64,000 nucleotides of DNA from Accumulibacter sp. (GCF_023806635.1 NZ_JAMTDQ010000083.1:1-64000), one strand, 5' to 3'. Shown: positions 16,499 through 27,363, counted from the first letter of the stretch. Made by a program: numbers and translations. Notes: generated by a model from the sequence alone, not told the origin.

Positions 16499-19400
16499 AT
16501 GAACATCGCCAGCGAAGAAGAACCGAAGAAGAGGCGTGCAAGCGTACGACGTGCGGCGGTGAGTGCGAAGCCCGCCGACGCCGACGGCGCACACGCACGC
16601 GCCGACGAGCGGCCTTTCATCATCGGCATCGGCGCGTCGGCCGGCGGCCTCGAGGCGCTGAGCCTGCTGCTGCCCGGCCTGCCGAAGAACCTCGGCCTCA
16701 GCTACGTCGTCGTCCAGCACCTGTCCCCGACCTATCGCAGCATGATGTCGCAGTTGCTCGGCCGCGAGACGACGATGCCGGTCCGCGACATCGAGGACGG
16801 CATGTCGCCGGAACCGAACACCGTCTACATCACGCCGCCGAATCGCAATCTGACGCTGCTGAGTGGCCACTTCCGGCTGGTCGAGCCGGCCCGCGAGTCG
16901 ATGCCAAAGCCGTCGGTGAATCGCTTCTTCGCCTCGCTGGCGGAGGAGATCGGCGAGTCGACGATCGGCATCATCCTCTCCGGCACCGGTTCCGACGGCG
17001 CTGCCGGCATCCATGCGATCAAGGCGGCGGGTGGCTTCACCTTCGCGCAGGATCCCGAGACCGCCAAGTACAGCGGCATGCCGCAGTCGGCGATCGACAC
17101 CGGCAGCGTCGACTGGATCCTGCCGCCCGAGAACATGGGTGCCGAGATCAGCCTGATCGTCCTCAACCGTGGCCTGATCCCGGTCGCGACGCAGGCTGCG
17201 ACTGCCCCGGCAACGTTGAAGACGCTGCTCGGCAAGGTGCGCAGCCGGACCAAGGTCGATTTCTCGCAGTACAAGGAGCCCACCCTGTGGCGGCGAATCG
17301 AGCGGCGGATGGCAGCCAACCATGTCAGCACGCTGCATGACTATCTGCAGGTGGTCGACCGAACGCCGGTCGAACTCGACAAGCTGTGCAAGGACATCCT
17401 GATTTCGGTCACCGCCTTCTTCCGCGACACCGATGCCTTTGCCCGCCTCGACAAGGTGGTTGCCGAGATTCTTGGCGGCAAGCAGCCCGGCGACGACATC
17501 CGCGTCTGGGTTGCCGGCTGCGCCACCGGCGAGGAAGCCTATTCGCTGGCCATCCTGTTTTCCGAGCGCCTCGGCGCTGCCTTCGACCAGTATCGGCTGC
17601 AGATCTTCGCCACCGACATCGATCTCGATGCGATGGCGCTCGCCCGCCGCGGCGTCTTTGCCGCATCGAGCCTGGCGCACATGGACCGTGGCCGCATCCG
17701 CGCCCACTTCACGCCGCACGGCGATCGCTACGAGATCAACAAGAACCTGCGCGACGTGGTCATCTTCGCCCGCCAGGACCTGGTGCAGGATCCGCCGTTT
17801 CTGCGGCTCGACCTGGTGAGCTGTCGCAACGTCCTGATCTACTTCCAGAGCGAGCTGCAGGCGCGGTTGCTGTCGGTGTTCCATTACGCTCTCAACCCCG
17901 GCGGCTATCTCTTTCTCGGCAAGTCGGAGGGAATCTTCCAGCAGGAAGCGCTGTTCGGGGTGGTGGACAAGGATGGGCGCCTGTACCGGCGGCATGGCGT
18001 AAGCACGCGGTTGCCGTTGCTGCGTACCGAGATGCAACCGCCGGCAGCCGGTCTCAACCAGCACCAGCGGGTCGGCAAGCCGGCGACACCGCTGGCTTTC
18101 GAGAACATCCTGCTCGAGGCCGCCGGGCGTTACTTCATCCCGACCAGCATCCTGATCAACGGCAAGTTCGAGATCCGCCACATCCACGGCGACGCCAGCC
18201 GGCTGCTCAACGTCTCGCCCGGCAAGCCGGCCTTCGACCTGATCTCGCTCATCCGGCGCGAACTGCGCACCGAAGTGCAGGTGCTGATGCGCCAGGCGCA
18301 GGTGAAGCAGGCGGTCGCCTACGGACGTCCGCGCCACATCAAGGCGCTCGACGCCACGCGCGGCGTTCGCCTGTCGGTGCACCCGCTGCCGGCGATGGGC
18401 AGCGAAGCACTGTTCATGGTCTGCATCGAATGGATCCAGCCGGCGGCGGGCAGGAGCGCCATCGAGGACACCAACAACAACAGCACCGACAAGGAACTGG
18501 AGGATGAACTCGCGGCGACCCGCGAGCACCTGCAAACGGTCGTCGAGGAACTCGAGACCTCGAACGAGGAGATGCAGGCGCTGAACGAGGAAATCCAGGC
18601 GTCGAACGAGGAGATGCAGGCCTCGAACGAGGAACTCGAAGCATCGAACGAGGAACTGCAGTCGACCAACGAGGAGCTGGCGACGGTCAACGAGGAACTG
18701 CAGATCAAGACCGCCGAGACGCAGGAACTCAACATCGAGCTGGAATGCATCCAGAACAGCGTCGACTACCCGCTGCTGGTGCTCGACCGCAACCTCGGCC
18801 TGCAGCGTTTCAACAGCGCCGCGGCGCGGCTTTTCAAGCTGGGTGCGGCACAGAGCGGCCGTCACCTGCGCGACCTGCCGCTGCCGCCAGGCATGCCCGA
18901 TCTGGTTGCGAACAGCCAGGAGGTGATCGAGTCGCAGACAGCTCTCGACTGCCAGATCGTAAACGCCGACCGCCGGCACTATGCGTTGCACATCGTGCCG
19001 CTGTTGCGCGACACACAGCGCATCGCCGGCGTCATCCTGCTGTTTGCCGACAACACCAACCTCTACGAGATCGAGCGCTCGGCGCGCGAGACGCAGGTGC
19101 GGCTGCTCGCCGTGATGAACAACTCGGTTTCGCTGATGGCCGTCAAGGACGCCTCCGGGCGCTACCAGTTCGCCAATCCGAAGTTCGAGGCGACCTTCGG
19201 TTTCGCCGGCGGCGAGGTCATTGGCAAGACCGACCTGCAGCTCTTCCCGGCCGAGGTCTGCGCGGTCTTCCGCGAGAGTGAACTCGAAGCGATGCGCCTG
19301 CGGCAGGGAATCGAACGCGAGGAAGCGCTGCCGCTGCCGGGCGGGCCGCGTCATTTCCTGGCCGTGCGCTTCCCGCTGCTGGATGACGATGGCGCGATCA

Positions 19401-21115
19401 CCGGCCTGTGTTTCCAGGCCACCGACATCACCGCGCGCAAGGAGGCCGAAGACGGACTGCGGCTGGCGGCGATGGTCTTCGACCGCGCATCGGAAGGTGT
19501 GATGGTCACCGACACCGAGCAGCGCATCCTGACCGTGAATGATGCCTTCACCGTACTCACCGGCTTCCCCCGTGAGGAAGTGATCGGCGAGAAGCCAAGC
19601 CTGCTGCGGTGCAACCTGACGCCGCCCGAGCTCTATGAGGAGATGTGGGAGCGCATCAACCGGCTTGGCGTCTGGCAGGGCGAGATCTGGAACCGGCGCC
19701 GGAACGGCGAGCCCTTCCTCGAGTGGTTGTCGATCAACACGGTCAAGGACCAGAACGGCAAGGTGGTGAACTATGTCGGCATGTTCAGCGACATCACCAA
19801 GGTACGCGAGTCACAGCAGCGCATCGAGTATCTGGCGACGCATGACGAGCTGACGGGATTGCCCAACCGGGCGCTGTTCAACGACCGGCTGCACCTCGCG
19901 CTGGCACGCGCCGAACGACAGCAGCAGAGCATGGGCGTCGTCTTCATCGATCTGGACAACTTCAAGGTCGTCAACGACACCCTTGGCCACGTCACCGGCG
20001 ACCGCCTCCTGAAGCAGGCTGCGCTGCGGCTGCTCGACTGCGTCCGTTCGGAAGACACGGTGGCCCGTCTCGGTGGCGACGAGTTCGTCGTCCTGCTCGA
20101 GACCACCGACCGCAGGGAAGCGACGCGAACTGCGGAGCGCCTGCTCGGCGCGCTGAGTGCGAGCTACCACTTCGAGGAACACGAGTGCTTCGTCAGTGCA
20201 AGCATCGGCCTCAGCATGTTTCCCGAGGATGCCGCCGATGCCGGCGCGCTGATGCGCAACGCCGACTCGGCGATGTACCGCGCCAAGGATCACGGCAAGA
20301 ATGCCTTCCGTTTCTTCACTGCCGATCTCGCCAGGCATGCCGCACGCCGCCTCACCCTCGAGGCCGGCTTGCGGCGCACGATCGAGAGCGGGGAGCTGAC
20401 GGTCTGCTACCAGCCGCAGGTGGTCCTCGACAGCCAGCGGCTGATCGGCGCCGAGGCACTGGTCCGCTGGCACTACAACGGCGAGACGATCGAGCCGGTG
20501 GAGTTCATCCCGGTCGCCGAGCAGAGCAACCTGATCGTCGAACTCGACGACTGGGTTCTCGGCGAGGTCTGCCGCCAGATCGCGGCGTGGGACGCGGGCG
20601 GGCTGCCGCCCGTGCGCATCAGCGTCAATATCTCGGCTCGCCATTTCCGCAAGGAAGGCATGGCCGGCGAACTGATGCGCATCGTCCACGCGCACGGCGT
20701 CGCCCCGCAGCGGATCTGCATCGAGATCACCGAAGGCGTCCTGATGGACTTCGACCGCGCGCAGAGAATGCTCGCCGAACTGGTCGCCTGCGGTCTGACG
20801 ATCAGCATCGATGACTTCGGCACCGGCTTCTCGTCTCTTTCCTACCTCAAGCGCTTCCCGATCCACGAGCTGAAGATCGCCCGCGGCTTCGTCGACGGCA
20901 TCTCGAACAGCGCCGATGACCGGGCGATCGGTTCGGCGATCATCGCCCTGGCGCGCAACCTCGGGATGAGCGTCGTCGCCGAGGGAGTCGAGCAACCGGA
21001 GCAGCATGCCGAACTCGACGCGTCGGGCTGTCACCACGGACAGGGCTTCCTCTATTCCCGGCCACTGACGGCCGACGAGTTTGCGCAATGGCTGCAGGCA
21101 CGGCCGGCGACCTGA
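16499..21115 (+). CDS. CheB-CheR fusion with PAS, GGDEF and EAL domains
   Basis: A 1538-residue signalling protein. In order: CheB methylesterase without receiver domain (GIGASAGG near 45, QHLSPTYR, SGTGSDGAAG near 160, catalytic Ser/His/Asp all visible); CheR methyltransferase (SAM motif WVAGCATGEEAYS near 337); a long coiled coil of NEE repeats (about 662-745); three PAS segments (about 750-1103); GGDEF (RLGGDEFVVL near 1190) with an RSED inhibitory I-site five residues upstream; and EAL (GAEALVRW near 1317, DDFGTGFSS). Both c-di-GMP domains look catalytically competent. The ATG at 16499 has a GGAAG site; an in-frame start at 16427 is possible. No transmembrane segment is seen. It could link chemoreceptor-type methylation to c-di-GMP turnover. 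Confidence 0.93.
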   Translation: MNIASEEEPKKRRASVRRAAVSAKPADADGAHARADERPFIIGIGASAGGLEALSLLLPGLPKNLGLSYVVVQHLSPTYRSMMSQLLGRETTMPVRDIEDGMSPEPNTVYITPPNRNLTLLSGHFRLVEPARESMPKPSVNRFFASLAEEIGESTIGIILSGTGSDGAAGIHAIKAAGGFTFAQDPETAKYSGMPQSAIDTGSVDWILPPENMGAEISLIVLNRGLIPVATQAATAPATLKTLLGKVRSRTKVDFSQYKEPTLWRRIERRMAANHVSTLHDYLQVVDRTPVELDKLCKDILISVTAFFRDTDAFARLDKVVAEILGGKQPGDDIRVWVAGCATGEEAYSLAILFSERLGAAFDQYRLQIFATDIDLDAMALARRGVFAASSLAHMDRGRIRAHFTPHGDRYEINKNLRDVVIFARQDLVQDPPFLRLDLVSCRNVLIYFQSELQARLLSVFHYALNPGGYLFLGKSEGIFQQEALFGVVDKDGRLYRRHGVSTRLPLLRTEMQPPAAGLNQHQRVGKPATPLAFENILLEAAGRYFIPTSILINGKFEIRHIHGDASRLLNVSPGKPAFDLISLIRRELRTEVQVLMRQAQVKQAVAYGRPRHIKALDATRGVRLSVHPLPAMGSEALFMVCIEWIQPAAGRSAIEDTNNNSTDKELEDELAATREHLQTVVEELETSNEEMQALNEEIQASNEEMQASNEELEASNEELQSTNEELATVNEELQIKTAETQELNIELECIQNSVDYPLLVLDRNLGLQRFNSAAARLFKLGAAQSGRHLRDLPLPPGMPDLVANSQEVIESQTALDCQIVNADRRHYALHIVPLLRDTQRIAGVILLFADNTNLYEIERSARETQVRLLAVMNNSVSLMAVKDASGRYQFANPKFEATFGFAGGEVIGKTDLQLFPAEVCAVFRESELEAMRLRQGIEREEALPLPGGPRHFLAVRFPLLDDDGAITGLCFQATDITARKEAEDGLRLAAMVFDRASEGVMVTDTEQRILTVNDAFTVLTGFPREEVIGEKPSLLRCNLTPPELYEEMWERINRLGVWQGEIWNRRRNGEPFLEWLSINTVKDQNGKVVNYVGMFSDITKVRESQQRIEYLATHDELTGLPNRALFNDRLHLALARAERQQQSMGVVFIDLDNFKVVNDTLGHVTGDRLLKQAALRLLDCVRSEDTVARLGGDEFVVLLETTDRREATRTAERLLGALSASYHFEEHECFVSASIGLSMFPEDAADAGALMRNADSAMYRAKDHGKNAFRFFTADLARHAARRLTLEAGLRRTIESGELTVCYQPQVVLDSQRLIGAEALVRWHYNGETIEPVEFIPVAEQSNLIVELDDWVLGEVCRQIAAWDAGGLPPVRISVNISARHFRKEGMAGELMRIVHAHGVAPQRICIEITEGVLMDFDRAQRMLAELVACGLTISIDDFGTGFSSLSYLKRFPIHELKIARGFVDGISNSADDRAIGSAIIALARNLGMSVVAEGVEQPEQHAELDASGCHHGQGFLYSRPLTADEFAQWLQARPAT

Positions 21116-21762
21116 GGCCGCAGCAGGCTTGCGACAACAGGATTCCGGGCGGCAGCGGCCAGCCGCCGGAAATCCCGGCGCTGAGTTACACCCTCGACGC
21201 CGACGATGCGATCGTCGCCGTCGCCGGTGACTGGGACCGGCTGGCACTGGCCAATGGCTGCCAGTCCCTCTTGGCGGCGCGGATCATCGGTCGCCGACTC
21301 GACGACTTCATCACCGGCGACGTGACGCGGATGTTCGTGCGCACGATGCTGATGTCGGCGAGGACGCTGCAGCGCGCAGTCTGTCGTCCGTATCGCTGCG
21401 ACTCGCCGCAAGTCCGGCGCCTGCTGCAGATGAGCATCGTGCCGCAGGCAGATGACCGGCTCGACGTCCGTCACTGGCAGCTGCGGCAGGAACCGGTGCC
21501 GCAACCGGTTTCCGTCGTCGCCGCAGCCAGCGGTTCCACCGCCGGCTTCATCAAGCGCTGCAGCATGTGCAACCGCATTCGTCTCCGCCAGGACTGGGTC
21601 GAGGTTGGCGATGCCCGGAACGACCCGTCGCTGGCGGGCGCCAGCAGCCTGATGGTGGTCTATGGCGTCTGTCCGGACTGCCTGCGGGGACTTCCGCCGC
21701 GCCTGCACGCGGCGACACCCGCGCCGCGCTCCGGCAAGCGGGTCGCGCCGGCGGGCCAGTAA
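21088..21762 (+). CDS. Hypothetical protein with PAS-like N-terminus and CxxC pairs
   Basis: A 224-residue protein that I cannot assign to a named family. Residues 33-120 (VAVAGDWDRLALANG ... IIGRRLDDFITGD) read like a PAS-type sensor fold. Residues about 152-190 contain CSMC and CPDC, a likely zinc- or iron-binding cysteine quartet. The tail is Arg/Pro-rich. Its ATG lies 28 bases inside the end of the CheB-CheR-GGDEF-EAL gene, so the two are translationally coupled and probably work together. It may be an adaptor or small sensor for the giant kinase-like signalling protein; that is inference from overlap only. Confidence 0.7.
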   Translation: MAAGTAGDLRPQQACDNRIPGGSGQPPEIPALSYTLDADDAIVAVAGDWDRLALANGCQSLLAARIIGRRLDDFITGDVTRMFVRTMLMSARTLQRAVCRPYRCDSPQVRRLLQMSIVPQADDRLDVRHWQLRQEPVPQPVSVVAAASGSTAGFIKRCSMCNRIRLRQDWVEVGDARNDPSLAGASSLMVVYGVCPDCLRGLPPRLHAATPAPRSGKRVAPAGQ

Positions 21763-21804
21763 CGCGGCGGACCTGCGGCTGGGCGACCGGCGGGCCGCCT
21801 GCCC

Positions 21805-22338
21805 TCAGCCGCCCTCCTCGCCGTCGACCCCGCCGCGGTCGCCGGGCGACCCGGTGACAGGGGCGGCGAGCAGTTGCTGCTCGATGCTCTCGACCAGCCC
21901 CTGCGCCGCGTCCTCGATCATGTCGAGGACGAGGTCGAAACCGTGCCCGAGGCCGTAATAGGGATCGGGCACTTCGTCATCGTCGAAGCTCTTCGAGTAG
22001 CTCATCAGCAACCCGAGGCGGTCGTGCTTCTCCGGTGGACAGATGCGCTTCAGGACATCGAGATTGTTGCGGTCCATGGCGAGGATCTGGTCGAAATACT
22101 CCAGGTCCTGCGACGCGACCTTGCGCGCCCGCATCTCGGAAAGGTCGTAACCGCGCACCGCAGCCGCGCGCTGCGTTCGCTGATCCGGTGCCTCACCGGC
22201 ATGGTAGCCATGGGTCCCGGCCGAATCGACCTCGACGCGGTCCTCAAGACTCTTCTGTCGCAGGACATGGCGGAACACGCCTTCTGCCGTCGGCGATCGA
22301 CAGATGTTTCCCATGCAGACGAACAGGACCTTGATCAC
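21805..22338 (-). CDS. Low-molecular-weight protein tyrosine phosphatase
   Basis: A 177-residue cysteine phosphatase. The P-loop CMGNICRS lies at residues 8-15, with nucleophile C8 and R14, and the general-acid loop VPDPYYG is present near residue 124. Bacterial members dephosphorylate tyrosine kinases of polysaccharide export or act as arsenate-reductase relatives. No capsule gene is adjacent. The start MIKVLFVC is the family norm. It is convergent with the CxxC protein gene and separated from der by about 465 bases. Confidence 0.94.
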   Translation of the reverse strand: MIKVLFVCMGNICRSPTAEGVFRHVLRQKSLEDRVEVDSAGTHGYHAGEAPDQRTQRAAAVRGYDLSEMRARKVASQDLEYFDQILAMDRNNLDVLKRICPPEKHDRLGLLMSYSKSFDDDEVPDPYYGLGHGFDLVLDMIEDAAQGLVESIEQQLLAAPVTGSPGDRGGVDGEEGG

Positions 22339-22673
22339 CTTCAGTTATCCGGCTACCGTGAAGCCTGCCCCGGCTCGCTGCACCCCGGACCGCGGCACCC
22401 GGGGAGCGCATGCGCGGCTGCAGGCGCGACTTGCGAAGGCGTAATGATCGGTGGAAACCGGCTCCAGTGCAATATCAAAGAGCCCGTCCCAGCCCGCCCG
22501 TCATCGCATCGGGAGCCAATCGTGCGGCAGTCGATCGGCTTGTCCCGCAGTCGCGCGCCTGCCGTCTCGAAGGGCCCGGGCACAGGCTGCTCTGGAGGGG
22601 GCGGCAGCAGCGCGTTCGACCCTCTGTAATGCGAGTTCGGCCTCGACAGGTCTACCACACAGGGGTAATCAAG
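22339..22673. other. Intergenic region upstream of the phosphatase gene
   Basis: About 335 bases without a recognisable gene. Overlapping ORFs here lack family character. It must contain the leftward phosphatase promoter, but I see only weak candidates. No RNA gene or strong terminator identified. Confidence 0.4.
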
Positions 22674-22775
22674 ATGAGCATTCTGGATCAGGCCAGGGAA
22701 GCTGCGGCGGCAGCGCTTGCAAAGACGATCGAAGTTGCCGGCAGCGTGACGGAGGACGCCGCCAACACGGTCTGA
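22674..22775 (+). CDS. Possible 33-residue Ala-rich small protein
   Basis: A short ORF, MSILDQAREAAAAALAKT and so on, predicted as a single amphipathic helix. It stands alone on the plus strand between two leftward genes. A GGGG-containing sequence lies about eight bases before the ATG. Codon choice fits the local genome. No homologue is recognised, and chance is possible at this length. Confidence 0.33.
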   Translation: MSILDQAREAAAAALAKTIEVAGSVTEDAANTV

Positions 22776-22803
22776 GCGCTGGCGACGATGCCCGGACGAC
22801 CGC

Positions 22804-24243
22804 TCAGCTGCGGCCGGGAACTTTCCGTCTGATCGCTGGCCGCGCGACCGCAGGTGCCTCTGCAGCGGTCGCCTTGCCGCGCCCGCCTGACGACGGGCGG
22901 CGGCGGTCTTGCTCGGCTGCCCGCTTGTCGGCAAACGGGTTGTCGCTGACGTTGAACTGGATCTGCAGCGGCGTCCCCTGCAGCTTGAAGACCTCCCGGA
23001 AGGCGTGTTCGAGGTAGCGACGATACGACTCGGGCACCTTGTCGAGCGCATTGCCGTGGATCACGACCAGCGGCGGATTGCGGCCTCCCTGATGTGCGTA
23101 GCGCAGCTTCGGCCGGAACTGGCCGCTGCGCGGCGGCGCCTGCCGGGCGACGGCGTCGATCAGTACCCGCGTCAGTTGCGGCGTCGGCAGATCGACGGTC
23201 GCTGCCTGATGCGCGGCATCGACCGAGCGAAACAGCGTTTCCAGCCCCTGCCCGCGCAGCGCCGAGACGTAGTGGAAGCGGGCAAAGTCGATGAACGACA
23301 GCTGGCTCTCCAGCGCCACCTTGATCTGCTCGCGCAGGTACGGCGTCAGCCCGTCCCACTTGTTCACCGCGACGACGAGCGCGCGCCCGGATTCGCGGAT
23401 GAAGGCAGCGATGTGCGCATCCTGGTCGGAGATGTCCTGCCTGGCGTCGAGGACGAGCACCACCACCTGAGCCCCTTCGATGGCCTGCAGCGTCTTGATC
23501 ACAGAGAACTTCTCGACCGTCTCGAAGACCTTGCCGCGGCGCCGCAGGCCAGCGGTATCGATCAGGCTGTAGCGGCGGCCAGCGCGCTCGAACTCGATCT
23601 CGATCGCATCGCGGGTGGTCCCCGGCTGGTCGAAGGCGATCACCCGCTCCTCACCGACCAGGGTGTTGATCAGCGTGCTCTTGCCGACGTTGGGCCGACC
23701 GACGATCGCCACCCGGATCGAATCGCCGCCGCCCTCCTCCAGCGACGGCTCGGCAAAGGGCTGCAGGGCGATCTCGATGAGGGACCGCACGCCCTCGCCG
23801 TGCGCCGCCGAAATCGGCACGGGCTCGCCGAGACCCAGTTCATGGAAATCGGCAGCGACGACGCCAGGGCTCATCCCTTCCGCCTTGTTGACCGCAACCA
23901 GGACGGTGCGGCCGGAGCGCCGCAGGCGGTTGGCAATCTCCTTGTCGAGCGCGGTGATACCGCTGCGGCCATCGACGAGAAAGACGATGACGTCGGCCTC
24001 GTCGATCGCCTGCTCGGTCTGCCGTGCCATCTGGTGCACGATGCCATCGCGGACGAGGGGTTCGAAACCGCCGGTATCGACCACCAGGTAGGGCTTGCTG
24101 CCCAGCCGTCCATGCCCGTAATGACGATCACGCGTGAGGCCGGGAATGTCCGCGACCAGCGCGTCGCGCGTCCGCGTCAGGCGGTTGAAGAGCGTGGACT
24201 TGCCGACGTTCGGCCGACCGACGAGGACGATGCTCGGCTTCAT
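22804..24243 (-). CDS. der: Ribosome assembly GTPase Der (EngA)
   Basis: A 479-residue tandem GTPase required for 50S ribosome assembly. The first G domain has GRPNVGKST at residues 8-16 and the second repeats GRPNVGKST near 187. NKAE and NKWD specificity motifs follow in each, and a KH-like domain comes next. The C-terminal 45 residues are a basic, Arg/Ala-rich extension common in betaproteobacteria. The start overlaps the bamB stop by four bases. It is the last gene of the ndk-to-der operon; hfq, its usual follower in this class, is not here. Confidence 0.97.
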   Translation of the reverse strand: MKPSIVLVGRPNVGKSTLFNRLTRTRDALVADIPGLTRDRHYGHGRLGSKPYLVVDTGGFEPLVRDGIVHQMARQTEQAIDEADVIVFLVDGRSGITALDKEIANRLRRSGRTVLVAVNKAEGMSPGVVAADFHELGLGEPVPISAAHGEGVRSLIEIALQPFAEPSLEEGGGDSIRVAIVGRPNVGKSTLINTLVGEERVIAFDQPGTTRDAIEIEFERAGRRYSLIDTAGLRRRGKVFETVEKFSVIKTLQAIEGAQVVVLVLDARQDISDQDAHIAAFIRESGRALVVAVNKWDGLTPYLREQIKVALESQLSFIDFARFHYVSALRGQGLETLFRSVDAAHQAATVDLPTPQLTRVLIDAVARQAPPRSGQFRPKLRYAHQGGRNPPLVVIHGNALDKVPESYRRYLEHAFREVFKLQGTPLQIQFNVSDNPFADKRAAEQDRRRPSSGGRGKATAAEAPAVARPAIRRKVPGRS

Positions 24244-25385
24244 TGCGCGTCGATCGCGAGCACACTGCCCTTGCTGGTCTGTGCCAGCAGACTGCTCCCG
24301 AGCCGCTGCAGCGGTGCCCGGATCGGACTGCCATCGGTGTTCAGGCGGGCGACGAAGGAGCCGTCGTCACGGCTGAGGAAATGCACGACACCCTTGACGT
24401 CGCCGACCGCGACCATGTTGCGCAACGGCTGCGGCGCCGTCAGTCGGCGCAGGAAGAGCTTGTCCTGTTTCCACAGGCTGGCGCCGCTCGCCTTGTCGAG
24501 GGCATGCACTGCGCCCTTGTCGTCGGAGACGTACAGGTAACGGCTGTCGACCGCGACGCCTGCGGCACTCGAGATGTCGCGCGACCAGATAAGGTTGCCG
24601 TTGCCGAGATCGAAACAGGCGATGCGTCCCTGGAAGGCCGCGGCACAGATCATGCGGCCGTCGATCACCGGCACGCTGGTGACATCGGCGACGCGATCGA
24701 GCTCGGTCGCGCCCTTCGGCAGAGCGACGGTCCCTTCCCAGAGCGGAGCGCCGTTGTCGAGACTGACAGCCATCAGCTTGCCACCCGGAAAGCCGACGAA
24801 GACGTACTTCTCTATGATCAGTGGCGCCGCGGTGACGCGCAGGGACAACGGAGTACTGGGACGCTGGTAGAGCCACCTGCGCTTGCCGTCACTGGCATCG
24901 TAAGCGGCTAGGCGATGGTCGACCGTGCGCACGATCACCAGGTTCGAACTCAGTGCCGGTGGTGCAACCACCTCGCTGCTCGCCTTCGCTCTCCACAACG
25001 GACTGCCGTCGAAAGTCGAAAAGGCAAGCACTTCGCCCTTCGCCGTACCGACGACGAGCATCCGCGCGTCGGCGCCGACGCCACCGGCGAGCGCGACGCC
25101 GGCCTTGATCCTCCACGCCGTCTGCCCATCCTCGAGACGGACGATCGTCCCATCGCGCGCAGCGGCATAAACCGTCGAGCCGACGACCGCCGGCACGAGT
25201 GTGTAGTCCTCGCTCTTGCCCACCGCATCCGACCAGAGCACCCGCGCCTCGGCGCTGGCCTGGATCGGCTGCAGCTCGGCCATTTTCGGCCCGCTGCTGC
25301 TGAAGGGATTGAGCGCGTCGAGCGTCGAGCAGCCGGCGAGGCTTGCCACCAGCGCCGCTGCCGCCAGCAGTGGTCGCATCATCAA
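24240..25385 (-). CDS. bamB: Outer membrane assembly lipoprotein BamB
   Basis: A 381-residue beta-propeller lipoprotein of the BAM complex, which folds outer membrane proteins. The signal ends in the lipobox LAGC (about residues 16-19), and repeated PQQ-like blades follow (for example [11 protein letters not shown] and [13 protein letters not shown]). Three consecutive ATG codons make the exact start ambiguous by one or two residues. It overlaps yfgM upstream and der downstream by four bases each, the conserved order in proteobacteria. Confidence 0.95.
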   Translation of the reverse strand: MMMRPLLAAAALVASLAGCSTLDALNPFSSSGPKMAELQPIQASAEARVLWSDAVGKSEDYTLVPAVVGSTVYAAARDGTIVRLEDGQTAWRIKAGVALAGGVGADARMLVVGTAKGEVLAFSTFDGSPLWRAKASSEVVAPPALSSNLVIVRTVDHRLAAYDASDGKRRWLYQRPSTPLSLRVTAAPLIIEKYVFVGFPGGKLMAVSLDNGAPLWEGTVALPKGATELDRVADVTSVPVIDGRMICAAAFQGRIACFDLGNGNLIWSRDISSAAGVAVDSRYLYVSDDKGAVHALDKASGASLWKQDKLFLRRLTAPQPLRNMVAVGDVKGVVHFLSRDDGSFVARLNTDGSPIRAPLQRLGSSLLAQTSKGSVLAIDAQ

Positions 25386-26065
25386 CCCGGCTCCCCAAGT
25401 CCATCGAGCTTCAGTTGCAGTGACTCGCGATAGGCGGCGTTGGCCTGGCTGTCCTGCAGCGTGTTCCTTCCCTTGCCGCTGCCGTCGGCCGCATCGAGCC
25501 CGCTCAGGGCGGACCGGTAGGCGGCACGGGCCTCGCCTGCCTTGCCCTGTGCCACCAGGACATCGCCGCGGGCGTCGGCGAAGCGCACGGCGAAACCGGC
25601 AGCAGGCGTTGCCTCGAGCAGCTTCAGAGCCTCGTCGTAAGCCTTCTCGTCGAGCAGCAGGGCGGCCAGCCGCAGCCGCGCGACATCGCGCAGTTCATCC
25701 TTGCCGTGCTCGACGACCCAGGCGAGTTGCACTCTTGCCGTCCTGACATCGCCGGCATCGATCAGTGCCCGCGCCGTCTTCAGTGCCGCCAGTGGCGCAT
25801 AGGCCGTGCCACCATACTTGTCGGCCAACTCGCCGCTCGCCGCCTTGATGCGCTGCGAGTCATTGCTGGCGATCGCCTTCTGCAGGCCCGCGAATACCAC
25901 CGCTGCCTGCGCTGACTGCTGCCGCTGGTACCAGTTCCAGCCCTGCCAGGCAAGTGCCGCGAGCGCTGCCGCCGTGATGATGCCGGTCACGAGGTTGCCG
26001 TACTGCTTCCACCATGCCTTCAGCTCGGCGATCTGTTCCTGTTCTTCGAGGTCGTAGGTAGCCAT
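25382..26065 (-). CDS. yfgM: YfgM/TPR-type inner membrane ancillary protein
   Basis: A 227-residue protein with a cytoplasmic N-terminus, one transmembrane helix (NLVTGIITAAALAALAW, about 24-40) and a periplasmic TPR-like domain. Homologues associate with the SecYEG translocon and PpiD and help periplasmic protein transit. The start at 26065 ([12 protein letters not shown]) matches the family; the frame continues upstream inside hisS but is Arg-rich and not credible. The start codon shares one base with the hisS stop (TGATG), indicating tight coupling. Confidence 0.93.
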   Translation of the reverse strand: MATYDLEEQEQIAELKAWWKQYGNLVTGIITAAALAALAWQGWNWYQRQQSAQAAVVFAGLQKAIASNDSQRIKAASGELADKYGGTAYAPLAALKTARALIDAGDVRTARVQLAWVVEHGKDELRDVARLRLAALLLDEKAYDEALKLLEATPAAGFAVRFADARGDVLVAQGKAGEARAAYRSALSGLDAADGSGKGRNTLQDSQANAAYRESLQLKLDGLGEPG

Positions 26066-27363
26066 CAGGCGTCCTCCCAATCCATTGTTGCATCGATGAT
26101 CGCGTCGGCAAGGCGGTCTACGCCGATGCGCCGCTGTTCGTTGGGCAGCTCGCCCAGTGGCCGCAACGGCTTCAGGCTCGCCTCGCCGGTGCTTGCCTCG
26201 TCGTCGCCGATGATGACGGCGAAGGCAGCGCCTGAGGCGTCGGCCTTCTTCATCTGCGACTTGAAGCCGCCGCCGCCGCAATGGAAGAGGACGTCGATGC
26301 CGCGATCACGCAGCGACTCGGCGACCCGCGCCGCCAGGCGCGAAGCCGCGACACCCTGATGCACGACATAGACGTCCACCGGCTGCGAACCGGTGGCGCC
26401 GCCAGCCTCGCGGATCAGGGTCGTCAGCCGCTCGACGCCCATGGCGAATCCGCAGGCCGGCGCCGGCTTGCCGCCCAGTTGTTCGACCAGCCCGTCGTAG
26501 CGACCGCCGGCACAGACCGTCCCCTGCGCTCCGAGACGATCCGTCACCCACTCGAAGACGGTCAGATTGTAGTAGTCGAGTCCCCGCACCAGGCGCGGGT
26601 TGATCTCGAACGGCTGGCCGGCGTCGCGCAGCACCTGCTGCACGCCTGCGAAGTGCGCCAGCGATTCGTCGCCGAGATGATCGAGCAGCCGCGGCGCGCC
26701 ATGGATCAGTTCCTGCAGAGACGGGTTCTTGCTGTCGAGAATGCGCAGTGGATTGCTGTGCAGGCGCCGGCGGCTGTCCTCGTCGAGCAGATCGCCGTGC
26801 CGCTCGAGGTAGGCGATCAGCTCGGCGCGATGCCGCGCGCGCTCCGCCGGCTGGCCGAGCGTATTGAGCTGCAGGGCGATGCCATCGAGGCCGAGGTCGT
26901 CCCACAGGCGGGCGCCCATGAGGATCTGCTCGGCATCGACGTCGGGTCCGGCAAAGCCGAGCGCTTCGACACCGACCTGGTGGAACTGCCGATAGCGCCC
27001 CTTCTGCGGCCGTTCGTGGCGGAACATCTGGCCCATGTAATAGAGCCTCTGCGGCTGCTGTGCCACGAGGTTGTGCTGGATCACCGCCCGCACGCAGCCC
27101 GCCGTTCCTTCCGGGCGCAGCGTCAATTGCTCGCCGTTGAGGCTGTCGACGAACGAGTACATCTCCTTCTCGACGATGTCGGTCACTTCGCCGATCGCCC
27201 GCTTGAAAAGCGGCGTCGGTTCGACGATCGGCAGGCGGATCGGCCGGTAACCATAGGCGCGCAGCCAGGAACGGACGGTCTCGTCGAAACGGTCCCAGAA
27301 CTCCGCCTCATCGGGCAGGATGTCGCTCATGCCACGCAGGGACTGGATCCTGTTCGTACTCAT
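26065..27363 (-). CDS. hisS: Histidyl-tRNA synthetase
   Basis: A 432-residue class II aminoacyl-tRNA synthetase charging tRNA-His. Motif 2 ([14 protein letters not shown], about 101-114), the histidine A block [15 protein letters not shown] and motif 3 ([11 protein letters not shown]) are present, followed by the C-terminal anticodon-binding domain. The N-terminus [14 protein letters not shown] is standard. It overlaps ispG by four bases. It is complete and of normal length. Confidence 0.97.
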   Translation of the reverse strand: MSTNRIQSLRGMSDILPDEAEFWDRFDETVRSWLRAYGYRPIRLPIVEPTPLFKRAIGEVTDIVEKEMYSFVDSLNGEQLTLRPEGTAGCVRAVIQHNLVAQQPQRLYYMGQMFRHERPQKGRYRQFHQVGVEALGFAGPDVDAEQILMGARLWDDLGLDGIALQLNTLGQPAERARHRAELIAYLERHGDLLDEDSRRRLHSNPLRILDSKNPSLQELIHGAPRLLDHLGDESLAHFAGVQQVLRDAGQPFEINPRLVRGLDYYNLTVFEWVTDRLGAQGTVCAGGRYDGLVEQLGGKPAPACGFAMGVERLTTLIREAGGATGSQPVDVYVVHQGVAASRLAARVAESLRDRGIDVLFHCGGGGFKSQMKKADASGAAFAVIIGDDEASTGEASLKPLRPLGELPNEQRRIGVDRLADAIIDATMDWEDA

